A stretch of 64,000 bases of DNA from Haematococcus lacustris (lineage: Eukaryota; Chlorophyta; Chlorophyceae; Chlamydomonadales; Haematococcaceae): the NCBI GenBank assembly GCA_030144725.1, contig JASKMD010000019.1:1465989-1529988 (forward strand), written 5' to 3'. Positions 1-16,319 of this stretch are shown piece after piece. The translations under genes were made by a program, and so were the position numbers. How positions within the stretch are numbered: the first letter of the stretch is position 1; each line of letters begins with the position of its first letter. Below the pieces are notes generated by a model. It saw only the letters and a program-made list of their open reading frames with translations, did not search any database and was not told the origin of the DNA.

Positions 1-508
1 TCGTGTAACAACCCAGTACAACTCCAGATGCAGAGGTTGGAGATGTGGCTGTCTGACTCCGGGTGCAAGGCAAAACTAGGGCAGTGGTGACGAGGACGCT
101 AGCAGGCTCGGTTTGCAGTGCGTAGGCAAACCAAGATGGATCGAGCATGTCATCGGTGCCAGACTGCCTTTACGTTTCGCTTGTCAAAACCTGCCACCGG
201 CTGAACCGGGGCAGGCTAGGAGTTCAGCCTGAAAGATGTCGAAAATGCGCTGGTTTACCCCGCCTGCATGTGGTCCCCTGTCCGGCCGCTAGTTTATACG
301 ATGCTTTGCGGCATGGCAGCCACGCCTCACCTGCGGCAGACCTGTATACTTGTACCATCCCTGCATACAAACCCCACCTCGGCGGTCCAGTTGTTGCCCG
401 CTGCTGCGCTTGGCATCGGACCTCTTGTTGCGCAAGGAGCACGTGGTCCTGGGTCTGGTTGCGTCGATTCGGCGACAGCCGTGTGTTTTGCTAAGGAGCG
501 CGGCGGAG
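1..508. other. No gene seen; 5' flank of the first gene
   Basis: I see no convincing coding segment, RNA gene or repeat here. Several open frames exist but lack splice support, low-complexity continuity or recognisable motifs. It probably contains the promoter and 5' UTR of the gene whose proposed ATG is at 509. Confidence 0.4.
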
Positions 509-3500
509 ATGGAGTTTGAAGACGAACAACGCGTAAGCTTACAAGCGGACCACACCCGCTCGGCATTTCTTCGACGCACGCAAGCGCAAGTTCAAAAGGC
601 GCGTGCCCCAGTCATCACGCCAGCCTGGTCCACCTTCACATCTGTTACTGGTGTCGCGTGCAGGTTCCTCTCCAAGGTGCATCGCGCTGACGGAAATGTT
701 ACGCCCCTGCCCTCAGCCCAAATTCATACTGCCAATCCTTGACCCCTGCAGGGCCCACGCAGCATGCCAGGCTCTCTCAAGCTCCTGCTGGGTTTCACTG
801 CCAGGTTGGCAGCACTAGCTCCAGACTGGCAGCTGTAGCACAGGCTAGCTATCTGTCTTGCTAGTGACCTGCTTGCCCTCCTTTCCATGTGCAGATGCCT
901 ATCATCCGCCCCCAGCGCATGCAGCAGGAGCAGCAGCCAGGGCAGCTATTGGAAGAGGCGCAGCAGATTCAGGCACTGCTGGAGCAAGCTATCCAGCCGC
1001 CCTCCAGGGTCACCAGCAGAGCCATGAACCACCATGATGATGATGACCCCCTGCCAGCGTCCTCCCAGGCAGTACTGGTTGAGTTTGACGATGCGGACCC
1101 CGCCCTGCATGCTTCCTCTCAACAGCATGGTCCCATGCACCAGCATGCAGCCCCTGCCTGGCAGAACTCACATCAGCATGTCCAGCCCATGCCATGGGAA
1201 GCGCAGCAGCAGCGGCAAGCCCCATACCCTTGTGCACGCCAGCAGGAGCAGCAGCAGCAGCAGCAGCCAGTAAAGTGTCAGCAAGCAAACAGCCTAGGCC
1301 CTGCATCGTCTTGTCTCACTGAGCAGCTGCAGCGTCAGCCAGGGCCCAAGCCACCTGGCAATGGGTCAGGGCCTGTGTCCAGCAGTGGACGTCACCCGAC
1401 CCAGCAGCATCAGCCGCCAGCCAGTGGCAGTGGCAGAGGTGACCCAGGCGGTGCGAGAGGCAGCACAGGCAATGGTACTGGCATGAGGGGCACCAGGCAC
1501 TCTGGTGCCAACACCTCCATGCTCCATGCGCCAGAACGTACCAACAGCCATGGAGCGCCGCACCCCCTTGCTCCAGCTGGCGAGGGGGAGAGCAGCAGCC
1601 GGGTGGAGGCAGCCTGTAGGGGCGTGGCCCCCACATCCGGTGCCACTGCTCCCTCCTCTAAGGATCTGGGATCACTCCAGGCAGTTAGGCGGCTGAGCGT
1701 CTCTGCCCTGATCTCACCTGGCCCCCCTCAGCAGCCTGCCCAAGAGCCTGCCCCAGCGGCTGCAGATGCAGAGCCCAGCCCTGCTGGCTTCAACCATACT
1801 GGCTGGCGGCAATACGTGCAAGCAGGACGAGGCAGCAGCAGCAGCAACAACAACAGCAGCAGCAGCAGCAGGGGCGGTGGGAAGAAGGGCTGGGGAGCAG
1901 GGCTGGGGTTGGGGCCCAGCCCCCAGCACCAGCCCCCCAGTCATGGCAGGCAAGCGAGTAGGGGCCTGCTGACCAGCCCTGTGCCTTCCAGCCACACTGG
2001 CCAGCGAGGGCAGAGGCAGCAGGAGGCGCGAGGGGCAGGCCCTGGACCCCCTGGGACAGGTGGGGGATCCAGCCCGCTTCGACCCCTGACCATAGCAACT
2101 CTGCTACATGGCCAGTCGCCGCCCCAACAACAGCGCAAGGTACATGGCCTGGGTTGGTGGGTGGGTAGTCAGGCCAGCAGGGCAGGGCAGTAGTAGCTTC
2201 AGCTGGAGGCTGCTGGCTGCTGCTGGCTTGCAGGGCGGGGGGTGGAGGCCCAACCTCCTGTGTGGGACAGCAGGTGTATGATCACTGCAGGCCAAGACCA
2301 GGGTGGGCTGTTCTGGGCTGGGAGGGTGTGCTGTGCTGTGCTGTGCTTGAGGTCTTTTGGGGTATTCTGGGTGTGTTGTGCCAGGCTGAGTGTTGTGTTG
2401 GGGCGCGCTGAGATTGCTTAGCTGTGTACGCTGTGTTGCTGTGTACGCTGTGCTGTGTGCTATGGTGTGCTATGGTGTGTTGTACAGCAGCAGCACTCAC
2501 CCCTTGTGTGCTATCCAGCAAAGCCAGTCTGATTCAGTAATGGAATGTCAGGCTGCAGGGTCGTAGGGTCCCACCCCCTCTCTCGGCAAAGTGCTCACTG
2601 TGAAGTGGTGGGCAGGGGTGGTGGTGCACGCCCCCTTGCCGTCCTCCACCTCACCAGTGCGCCACCTCACCTCACCTCACCACCTCACCCCACCTCACCA
2701 CCCCACCTCACCACCAGTGCCCCTGTGCACCACCTCACCTCACCAGTGCGCCTGCAGGGCTGTGCTTGCAGGCCCCACCTCTGCTTCGACCCAGTGGGGG
2801 CCCTGCTGCCCTGCTGCTGGGGGAGCCCGTCAAGCCTCCCCTGCCTGCCGCCCAGCCCCCCTACCCCCCCCCCCATCCTCACTCCCTTCACACCGGCCAC
2901 GCTGGCTCACTCAATCCAGGCGCCCCTCACACATCACACTCCACCAGCGTGACTGACCCACTGCTGCCCAGCCCCCAGGCCAGGGCCAACCCTGAGGGGC
3001 CCCAGCACGCACCCCCTCACTCAGCTGCTGGGTTCAGGCCTGATGGCATTCACACACCCCATGCTCACACACCTGCCTACCCCTTGCACCAGCCACAAGC
3101 AGCTAGCCAGGGCAAGGCTGGCAGCGCCCGCCGCAAGACCAACAGCCTGTACCTTGACCCCGCAAGCACCCCAGGCCTGGCAGGCAGCCGGGGTGGCAAG
3201 CGTGCCCGTGAGTGCGTCGCTTGGGGGGGAGTGCAGTCGCCCCCTCCTCCCACCCCCCTCGCTGCTGCTGCTGCAGCAGCAGCAGCAGCGCCCCGCCCCC
3301 ACCATCTGGCTGCCTGGCCAGCAGCAGGGGAGGGTGCACACTTGCTGCACCTCACCCCCCAGCACCAGCAGCGACTGCAGTCCGGCGACCTGGGTACAGC
3401 GCCACAGCCATCTGCCCAGCCCCCTGCTGCCTCTGCTGCTCGCCCAGACCCAGCAAGGTGGGGCCTGCACCCGCACCAGGCTCCACAGCCCAGGCAGGAG

Positions 3501-4970
3501 GCAGAGAGCGGGGCAGCCTGCCAAACATCAGCCGGTCAGAGGCCTGCAAGGGGTGGAGCGGCAGCATCAGGCTGGCGGAGCAGTGGTGCAGGGCACAGCA
3601 TGGAGTCTGCAGTTCAGCAAACACACACACACCAGGGGGGCTGGCAGCCGCCCCAGCTTGAGGGGCCTACGCCTGGGCTCCGCCCAGCAGCGGCCAAGCC
3701 AGCAGCAGCAGCAGCAGCAGCAGCGCAAGGGGGAGGCAGCGGCCCCCCCAAGGCCCCAGTGTGTGACCCCACCACCCCGCATGCGGAGGAGCCAGGGCAG
3801 GCTGGGATGCCTGCCCCAGAGGCCCTTGGTGCTCTGCAGGGCAGGCCGGGGTCCTGGGGTGTGGGGAGGTCCTTGGGGCTGCAAGGCGCCCTGCAGGAGG
3901 GACAGCAGGGACAGCCCGCCCAGGGGAGGTGGCCAGAGACTCCGGTGGGGCTGCAGCGCTTGCCAGGAGACCAGGGCTCAGAGGCTACTGCACATCACAA
4001 TCACCAGCAGTGTGCTGCCGCTCAACTGACCCTGCCCCAGCAGCTGGGGGGTCACACCTTGGGGGGGGTGTCTGCCGCCCTGCCCCCACCCCCGGGCCAG
4101 CCCGCCAGCTCTATGCGCCAGCCGCAGCCTGCTGCCCACCCCCCCTCGGGCCCTGGCCTGGTGGGAGGTGATGTGCGGGAGGTGATGGCACACCAGGCCT
4201 CTGCACAGCGCCGCTTCCTGGCAACCGCCCTGTCCAGCCAGCCTGCCCCTTTCCAGCCGCCGCCTCCTCCTCCTTGGGAGGGAGGGGTGGGCCCTGCTGC
4301 TGCCTCAGACCAGTCCGTGCGCCCCACCAGTGCCAGCAGCAGCAATGGCGTGCGTGGCAAGGGACCCGGAGCGGCAGCAGCAGCCTCGTCAGCACCACCG
4401 GGTGTTGCAGCAGCGCTGGGTGGAGGTGCTGGGCAGGAGGGGTGTGGGCCGTGTGAGGCCTGGGGCCCTGTGAGCTCAGGCTGGGGCAGTGGGGGCAGGA
4501 GGGGCAGGGCAGCGGCTCCCACTGCCAGCCTGGCAGAGCCCCACAGCCCTGCAACGCCGGGTGGCAGGTCTCGGCGCCAGGGATCTGGCGAAGGGGGTGG
4601 GGCGGGTGACAGCCCTGGCTGGCATTTGCTGGGCCCTGCTGCTAGGGGCCGCTTAGCCCGGGGGGTGGGGTCAAGCATGCAGCCAGCGGGGCCCTGGGCA
4701 AGCGGGGGGCCGGGGGCGACGGAGGGTGGCAGAAACAACAAAGGGGGAGTGTTGTCGGCACGGTTGAAGGCGGTGCAGCTGAGGCTTGCCGCCAACCAGG
4801 AAGGCCTCGCAGACGCTGGAGTTATGTGCACAGCAGGTAGGATGCAGATGGTGGGTTTGGGTACATGCAATAGCAGTGTGTGGGGCAAAAGGCCTGCGCT
4901 GCAGGATGTAGGCATGGAGCTGTGTTGTCAGTGGCATCTTTGCGGTTTGGAGGCAGCTTGTGTTGTTTGA
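509..4970 (+). CDS. Large low-complexity Gln/Pro/Gly/Ala-rich protein, function unknown
   Basis: I do not recognise this protein. The model has exons 509-676, 895-2139 and 2772-4970. All junctions are phase 0 with good borders: AAG/GTGCAT into TGTGCAG, and AAG/GTACAT into CTTGCAG. It would be about 1,203 residues. The N-terminal ~57 residues are ordinary, then a short Gln-rich helix-like stretch follows (QQEQQPGQLLEEAQQIQALL, from about residue 62). The remainder is very rich in Gln, Pro, Gly, Ser and Ala with homopolymer runs encoded by CAG/CTG repeats. Near the C-terminus is a more normal amphipathic segment (LSARLKAVQLRLAANQEGLA). A donor-like GCAG/GTAGGA at 4836 could instead splice to an exon near 5029, so the C-terminus is uncertain. 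Long uninterrupted frames of biased composition plus phase-matched introns argue for a real, probably disordered, possibly regulatory protein. Confidence 0.55.
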
Positions 4971-5567
4971 CTGTGGCACTTCATACAGATGCGCAAGATG
5001 TGCTACACATGACGGTAACAAGCTGTGTGTGGGAGGCTCACATGGCGATATGCACCTGCCGGTGCTCAGAGCTGCACACCAGCGGGACGGTGCGAGTTTT
5101 GGTCAATACGAAAGGTTGTGCACAGCTGGACATGGCAGAGGGCAGCAGGTGCGCCGCAGTGATATGTTGGTTGTGGGTTTCCCCTATTTTGCAGCCAGTG
5201 CTGCCATTGCGCCGCAGGTTCGCGGTGCACAGGCCATGGACAGTACTGCAAGTCGACACAAGCACCAAGGTGGTATTAGCTTTCTGCTGCATGTCGGGTT
5301 AAGGGCTTGCACTCTGCCTGTCTGGTTTGCCTTAGACATGTTTCAAGTCAACCAAAGATGTGGGTATGCATGTAAGACGATGCACATGACCAGTGGCTAG
5401 CTACGAAGAGATGTAGTGGCCCCACAGGACAGCCACACAGCAAAAGTTGAAAAACAAACTGTAAATTGCGACTTTTTGCAAGTGAGTATCGTGCGACTCA
5501 GAGCTCTGGTGGGTTGCTTGGCGCTCGGCTTGCTGAGCCAGCTGCCGGCACTCATGACTGGCGAATC
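4971..5567. other. Intergenic or 3' region without a clear gene
   Basis: A 146-codon frame at 4960-5400 is open, and a phase-1 exon from about 5029 would join the upstream gene, but its composition shows no domain. The region otherwise looks like 3' UTR of the low-complexity gene and promoter of the receiver gene. Confidence 0.3.
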
Positions 5568-6716
5568 ATGAGCGAGCCAGGACGCAGACGACTCCCCACA
5601 AAGACTCGATCAGGCATTATCACATTGCCAGGAGCACCTCCTGTGCTCGTTGTGCCACCTGCCGCAGACTGCCAAGCAGAACTTTCAACAGGCCCATGTA
5701 GCTTGGAGCTTTGCAGCGCTGAAGCGGAGCAGACGCAGCAAGCTGTAGCAGTAAAGGATGTGGAGGTCGCAGTCGATCAAGCTCTGCCCCAGCCTCCCCC
5801 AGACAGTACGCCAGTCCCTTTGCCACCACCGCAAGCAGTACTATCCAAGGCAGCACCAGCTGAGTCCGCAGGCTCCAAAACCTCGGGCTTCAGCCCAGTG
5901 GCCAAGACTGCGTTAAAAGCAGCTCCCCGCGCTGTGGCCTTGCCAGCCACGCGCCGAGGCTCTTACCAGAGCTTAAAGCGGCAGGATGGCAAGGAGCGCG
6001 TGCAAGCCGTTCTATTTTCCACCTCGAAGCCGACCCACTGGGAGCGGTATGGGACTGTGATGGTGCTCTATTGCGGGGCTGACGGATCAGGCGCACATGA
6101 CAGCGAGCTCCAGCAGATGCTGCTGGCAGAGGGCTACGACACCAGGGTGGTGCATAACCAGCCAGCTGCCATGCAAGCTCTGACTACAGCAGAGGCCCTG
6201 CCCGACATGGTGGTCATTGATGCAGACCAATCCTTCAACACGTTGCGCCTGATAGAGCAGGTCAACTCCATGAACGTCACAGTGGCCACGCTCGTGATGG
6301 GCTCGGTGACCACCCGGCCAGACGCAATCACCAGCCTGACAGCTGGGGCCGCTGATCACATGTGCAAGCCAGTGGACTTGGAGGAGCTGGTAGCTCGCAT
6401 TGGCAGGCATGTGCAGCGGCAGCACAGCATCAAGAACAGCCGGCCTCAGCATCAGCCAGACGCTGCCAGCAAGGGGCCTGAGTGTAGCCCGCAGGCTGCC
6501 GCACCCCCTGCTGGCCAGCCACAGCAGCGGCCTTCATCAGCCACCCAGTCTGTCAAGCTGTCTGCTGTCATGGAGACAGATTTTGAAGAGCAGATGGAGG
6601 AGCTGAGTAGAGAGAACCAGAGACTGCTGACTGAGATGTCAGAACTCAGGCTAGAGCTGCTGGCCATGCGTGGCGCCACCAGTCGGGGTGCTAGCCTGGA
6701 CTGCTGCACTGCATGA
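5568..6716 (+). CDS. Receiver-domain (pseudo-response-regulator-like) protein with C-terminal coiled coil
   Basis: This intronless frame gives 382 residues from the ATG at 5568. The open frame extends upstream to 5466 without another ATG. Residues 1-160 are Pro/Ala-rich and probably disordered. Residues about 165-285 read as a CheY-type receiver domain: beta-1 MVLYCG, the phospho-acceptor strand DMVVIDAD with Asp218 in the acceptor position, LVMGS in place of the conserved Ser/Thr strand, and the conserved Lys267 in MCKP followed by VDLEELVARI. The pair of acidic residues that normally follows beta-1 and binds Mg2+ is replaced by CGADG, so phosphotransfer may be lost or altered. Residues 335-370 (EEQMEELSRENQRLLTEM) form a heptad-like coiled coil. 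No histidine kinase, Myb, CCT or other output domain is visible. It may act as a dimeric signalling scaffold, which is inference. Confidence 0.75.
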   Translation: MSEPGRRRLPTKTRSGIITLPGAPPVLVVPPAADCQAELSTGPCSLELCSAEAEQTQQAVAVKDVEVAVDQALPQPPPDSTPVPLPPPQAVLSKAAPAESAGSKTSGFSPVAKTALKAAPRAVALPATRRGSYQSLKRQDGKERVQAVLFSTSKPTHWERYGTVMVLYCGADGSGAHDSELQQMLLAEGYDTRVVHNQPAAMQALTTAEALPDMVVIDADQSFNTLRLIEQVNSMNVTVATLVMGSVTTRPDAITSLTAGAADHMCKPVDLEELVARIGRHVQRQHSIKNSRPQHQPDAASKGPECSPQAAAPPAGQPQQRPSSATQSVKLSAVMETDFEEQMEELSRENQRLLTEMSELRLELLAMRGATSRGASLDCCTA

Positions 6717-7479
6717 ACTGTATGGCATGTTCAGCCCCTGCGCGTCGTGCACAAACATTCTCTTGCATGAATGCCCTGCCGTGTGCAAGTGGTGCCATAT
6801 TGCAGGCCAATCCTGACATAGACAATACAGCTGCCAGTATGGTAGCTATGAGGCTTGCCGCCTGCCACACATGCCATCAGTGGGTTCCATGTTATGGACT
6901 GAGACATTCTGTGGACATGTGCAGTTACAATGGAGTGGCAGACTGACTAGTTTTTCGTGGCTGTGCTCCGACGTGGCTGACTCATTCCAGTATGGCAGGC
7001 AACTTGGAAGTGAGAGCGGGAAAGAGAACCACGGCTGCAGCATGTACAGTTTGGGGTTGTGCCATGTTACATTCTTTGCTTTGAACGAATGTTGGGGCTA
7101 TTGGGACATGGGCTGCGAAGTCGACATGGAAAAAGACATGCAGTAATGGTGACGATGGTCATGCTTGCTGTTCTCACCGTTGTCGGCCTGAAGGCCGTGT
7201 GGATGGCTCCTAGTGACTGGTCAGAGGTGGAGCTCAGCAGGATACATCTCAGGTGACTGTCAGCTTGCGTGCCATGGTGCACATGCTGGCGCCGCTTGTG
7301 GTGGGTAATGCATTCCTTGCTTGCGAGTTGGCCAGCAGAGCCCCTGGGTGGTACGGCTGGCCCTGTCAATAAGAAATGCCCGAATAAGAAACGCAAGCGC
7401 CCCGTCTCCCCCGCACAGGGTGCAGCTGGTAAGCCACAGAGCTTGACGGAAGGCTAGGCCCCCTGACGACGCGACGCAG
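6717..7479. other. Intergenic; 3' UTR of the receiver gene and left part of a dispersed repeat
   Basis: No splice-supported coding segment is seen. The repeat-like frame that ends with the DRDxN motif begins to be readable at 7480, and the true left boundary of the repeat cannot be set from this window. Confidence 0.3.
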
Positions 7480-7926
7480 TGTGCACCACGCCACCTCGCG
7501 ACCCGCAACCCTTGCTCAGGACCCCCCTCCACCTCCCCCTGCCCAAGACCCCCCTCCCCCAGCCCAGGCTTCCCCTGCCCAGGGCCCCCCTCCCCCAGCC
7601 AAGGCTTCCCCTGCCCAGGACCCCCCTCCCCCAGCCCAGGACCAGCCCCCTGCCCATGCCCCACCTGGCCCAGTCCCACCCCATGGGGCAGGTGGCTGGA
7701 CCGGGACACCAACGGGTGCCTGAACCCCCAGCGCACTGCGGAGAGCATGCAGCGCCCCCTGGAGCTGTGCAGCTATGACGGCTTGGAGGCTCTGCCCACC
7801 GTTGGCACGGAGTACCAGCAGGGCTACAAGCGGGTCAATGACCGGCTGCCCAAGGGTAGGCAGAGGTTGCACCGGGCTGCAGAGTACCGGCGGGGCATTG
7901 ATGGCCGGGCCCGCAACAATGCATAG
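7480..7926 (+). pseudogene. TnpB/Fanzor-like C-terminal remnant with RuvC-III motif (copy 1)
   Basis: One frame stays open for 149 codons to a TAG at 7924. It begins in a Cys/Pro/Ser-rich repeat and then reads GRWLDRDTNGCLN, followed by QRTAESMQRPLELC, EYQQGYKRVNDRLPKGRQRL and a basic tail ending GRARNNA. The DRDxNxxLN block is the form taken by the third RuvC catalytic Asp in TnpB and eukaryotic Fanzor nucleases (R-D-x-N-A-A-x-N). From memory, similar terminal sequences recur in many chlamydomonad mobile-element proteins; I have not verified this by search. There is no usable ATG and no N-terminal domain, so this is a remnant. The Pro-rich segment is a roughly 30-bp tandem repeat (7540-7660). 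A second copy of the same block lies near 31.4 kb. Confidence 0.55.
7540..7660 (+). repeat. Pro-rich ~30-bp tandem repeat
   Basis: Units of the form CCCCTGCCCAGG(G/A)CCCCC followed by TCCCCCAGCC recur about four times with small changes. They encode Pro/Ser or Pro/Ala-rich peptide in any frame and lie inside the TnpB/Fanzor-like remnant. Confidence 0.7.
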
Positions 7927-8049
7927 GCCCTAGTAGTTTACACAGGCTGTTAGCCTTACAAAACATTAAGCTGCTGGTTTTGATGAGGTGCGCAGTGGTC
8001 TAGGGGAGAAGAGTGCCACCGGAGTGGGAGCTGTAGTCATCAAGGGTGC

Positions 8050-8125
8050 GACCGAGGATTCTTCAGCTTGATTGGAGGAGCTGAGTGAGACTACCCACAG
8101 TCAAACATGTTGTTCCTTGTTGAAC
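8050..8125 (+). repeat. Dispersed repeat, 3' terminal segment (copy 1)
   Basis: The segment AGCTTGATTGGAGGAGCTGA and the following ACAGTCAAACATGTTGTTCC recurs nearly unchanged at about 31506-31570 on this strand, and in inverted orientation at 54338-54400. At 7.5-8.1 kb and 31.4-31.6 kb it lies downstream of the same DRDxN-coding block, so it is probably the 3' end of that mobile element. Confidence 0.7.
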
Positions 8126-9024
8126 GAGTTTTGTTTGCCTAATCATGTAGCGTCCAATGCACAGTGCGGCCTCAGCAGCGGACAGGCGAAGGAGGTGGGT
8201 AGGCTTACGCTGCTGCCTCCATGCATTGGTGTACTAGGAGCACCTTGCCTTATCCTCCTTGCCATCAGCACACAACTACGGTGCCACACCACATGTCACA
8301 CGCAAGGATTATTCTCAAAGGATCTTAGGGAGAGGCTTGCCATGTGCATCCAAAGCTGGCCGCAGCTTTGGTGCTGTTCTGTGTACTACCACTTGCTTTG
8401 TACTACCGCTTGCAGACCACTTGTCCCAAACACTAGTCCATGTAAAACCCGTGTGAAACGTAGCTATTATGTTACAATACAGCACTCTCCCAAAACTCAG
8501 GCTAAACAAAATCACTCTGTGGCTTATGACGTCCGTGCAGGTTGTGCGGGGTACGTATCTTTCGGTGAATATAACGACATTTTCGGAGTAACTCCTGAAG
8601 GTTTTCTGGGGATGGTCTTTATACAGTTGAAGCTATCTACCAAACGGACTAGGTCTGTCAAGGGGCCTAGCTGCTGATTCCTACAGATGAGGCAAGCCAA
8701 GCAAGCACCAGTGTTGCCACCTCCCTTGCTCACAGCACATACAGTCAGTGGACAGCGAGGCCCTGAACAAGGCCATGTTGTGCTTGTCCCATGACTTGCA
8801 TCCGACTGTGCTCCCACCACCAGCCCTGCCTGCGACCTGTGTCACTAAAAGCCTTGGCCACAGCACATAGTCAGCCAATCGCGCTCCCACCACCAGCAAC
8901 CCTCCATGCACATGGCCTAGGGTGTTGCAAGGGCGTTAGGGGGCTCGCCTCCATGCTCCTGACCCATGCCACAACCTCCTGCCACTCACACCCCTCACAC
9001 CCCTCACAGCCGGTCAGCAGCTGG
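8126..9024. other. Intergenic; probable 3' UTR of CTP synthase
   Basis: The interval 8390-8660 is noticeably more AT-rich than its surroundings and carries a long frame starting inside the dispersed repeat, but no motif supports a gene. On the minus strand a TGTAA-containing site (complement of TTACA at 8471-8476) could be the polyadenylation signal for CTP synthase, since TGTAA is the usual signal in chlamydomonad algae. Confidence 0.35.
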
Positions 9025-16093
<7,069 letters not shown>

Positions 16094-16319
16094 CTTGCTG
16101 CACCGCCTCAGTGACAGCAATGGGCTAGACTTCGGTCAGTGAACGGTCACGAGTTCAAAGTCAAATTGGGTGTCGGGCAATATACTCCTCTAAACTCCTG
16201 AGGCGTTTTCGTGTGACCTGTGGCAGTGGATGGCAAGGGAACACTGCCGCATTCAATCAATCCGTTAGGGTGGTTGGGTCATAAAGATACAAGACGCATT
16301 GCAGTGCGCGGCTCACCTG
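16094..16319. promoter_or_regulatory. Divergent promoter region between CTP synthase and biotin-protein ligase
   Basis: Only 226 bp separate the two start codons, which point away from each other. The region must contain both 5' UTRs and core promoter functions. I see no clear TATA box, and individual elements cannot be assigned. Confidence 0.6.

Noticed and set aside
8072..8677. 201-codon Cys-rich frame
   Set aside because: It starts at a TTG inside a dispersed repeat, has no ATG near the start, no recognisable domain and no splice evidence.
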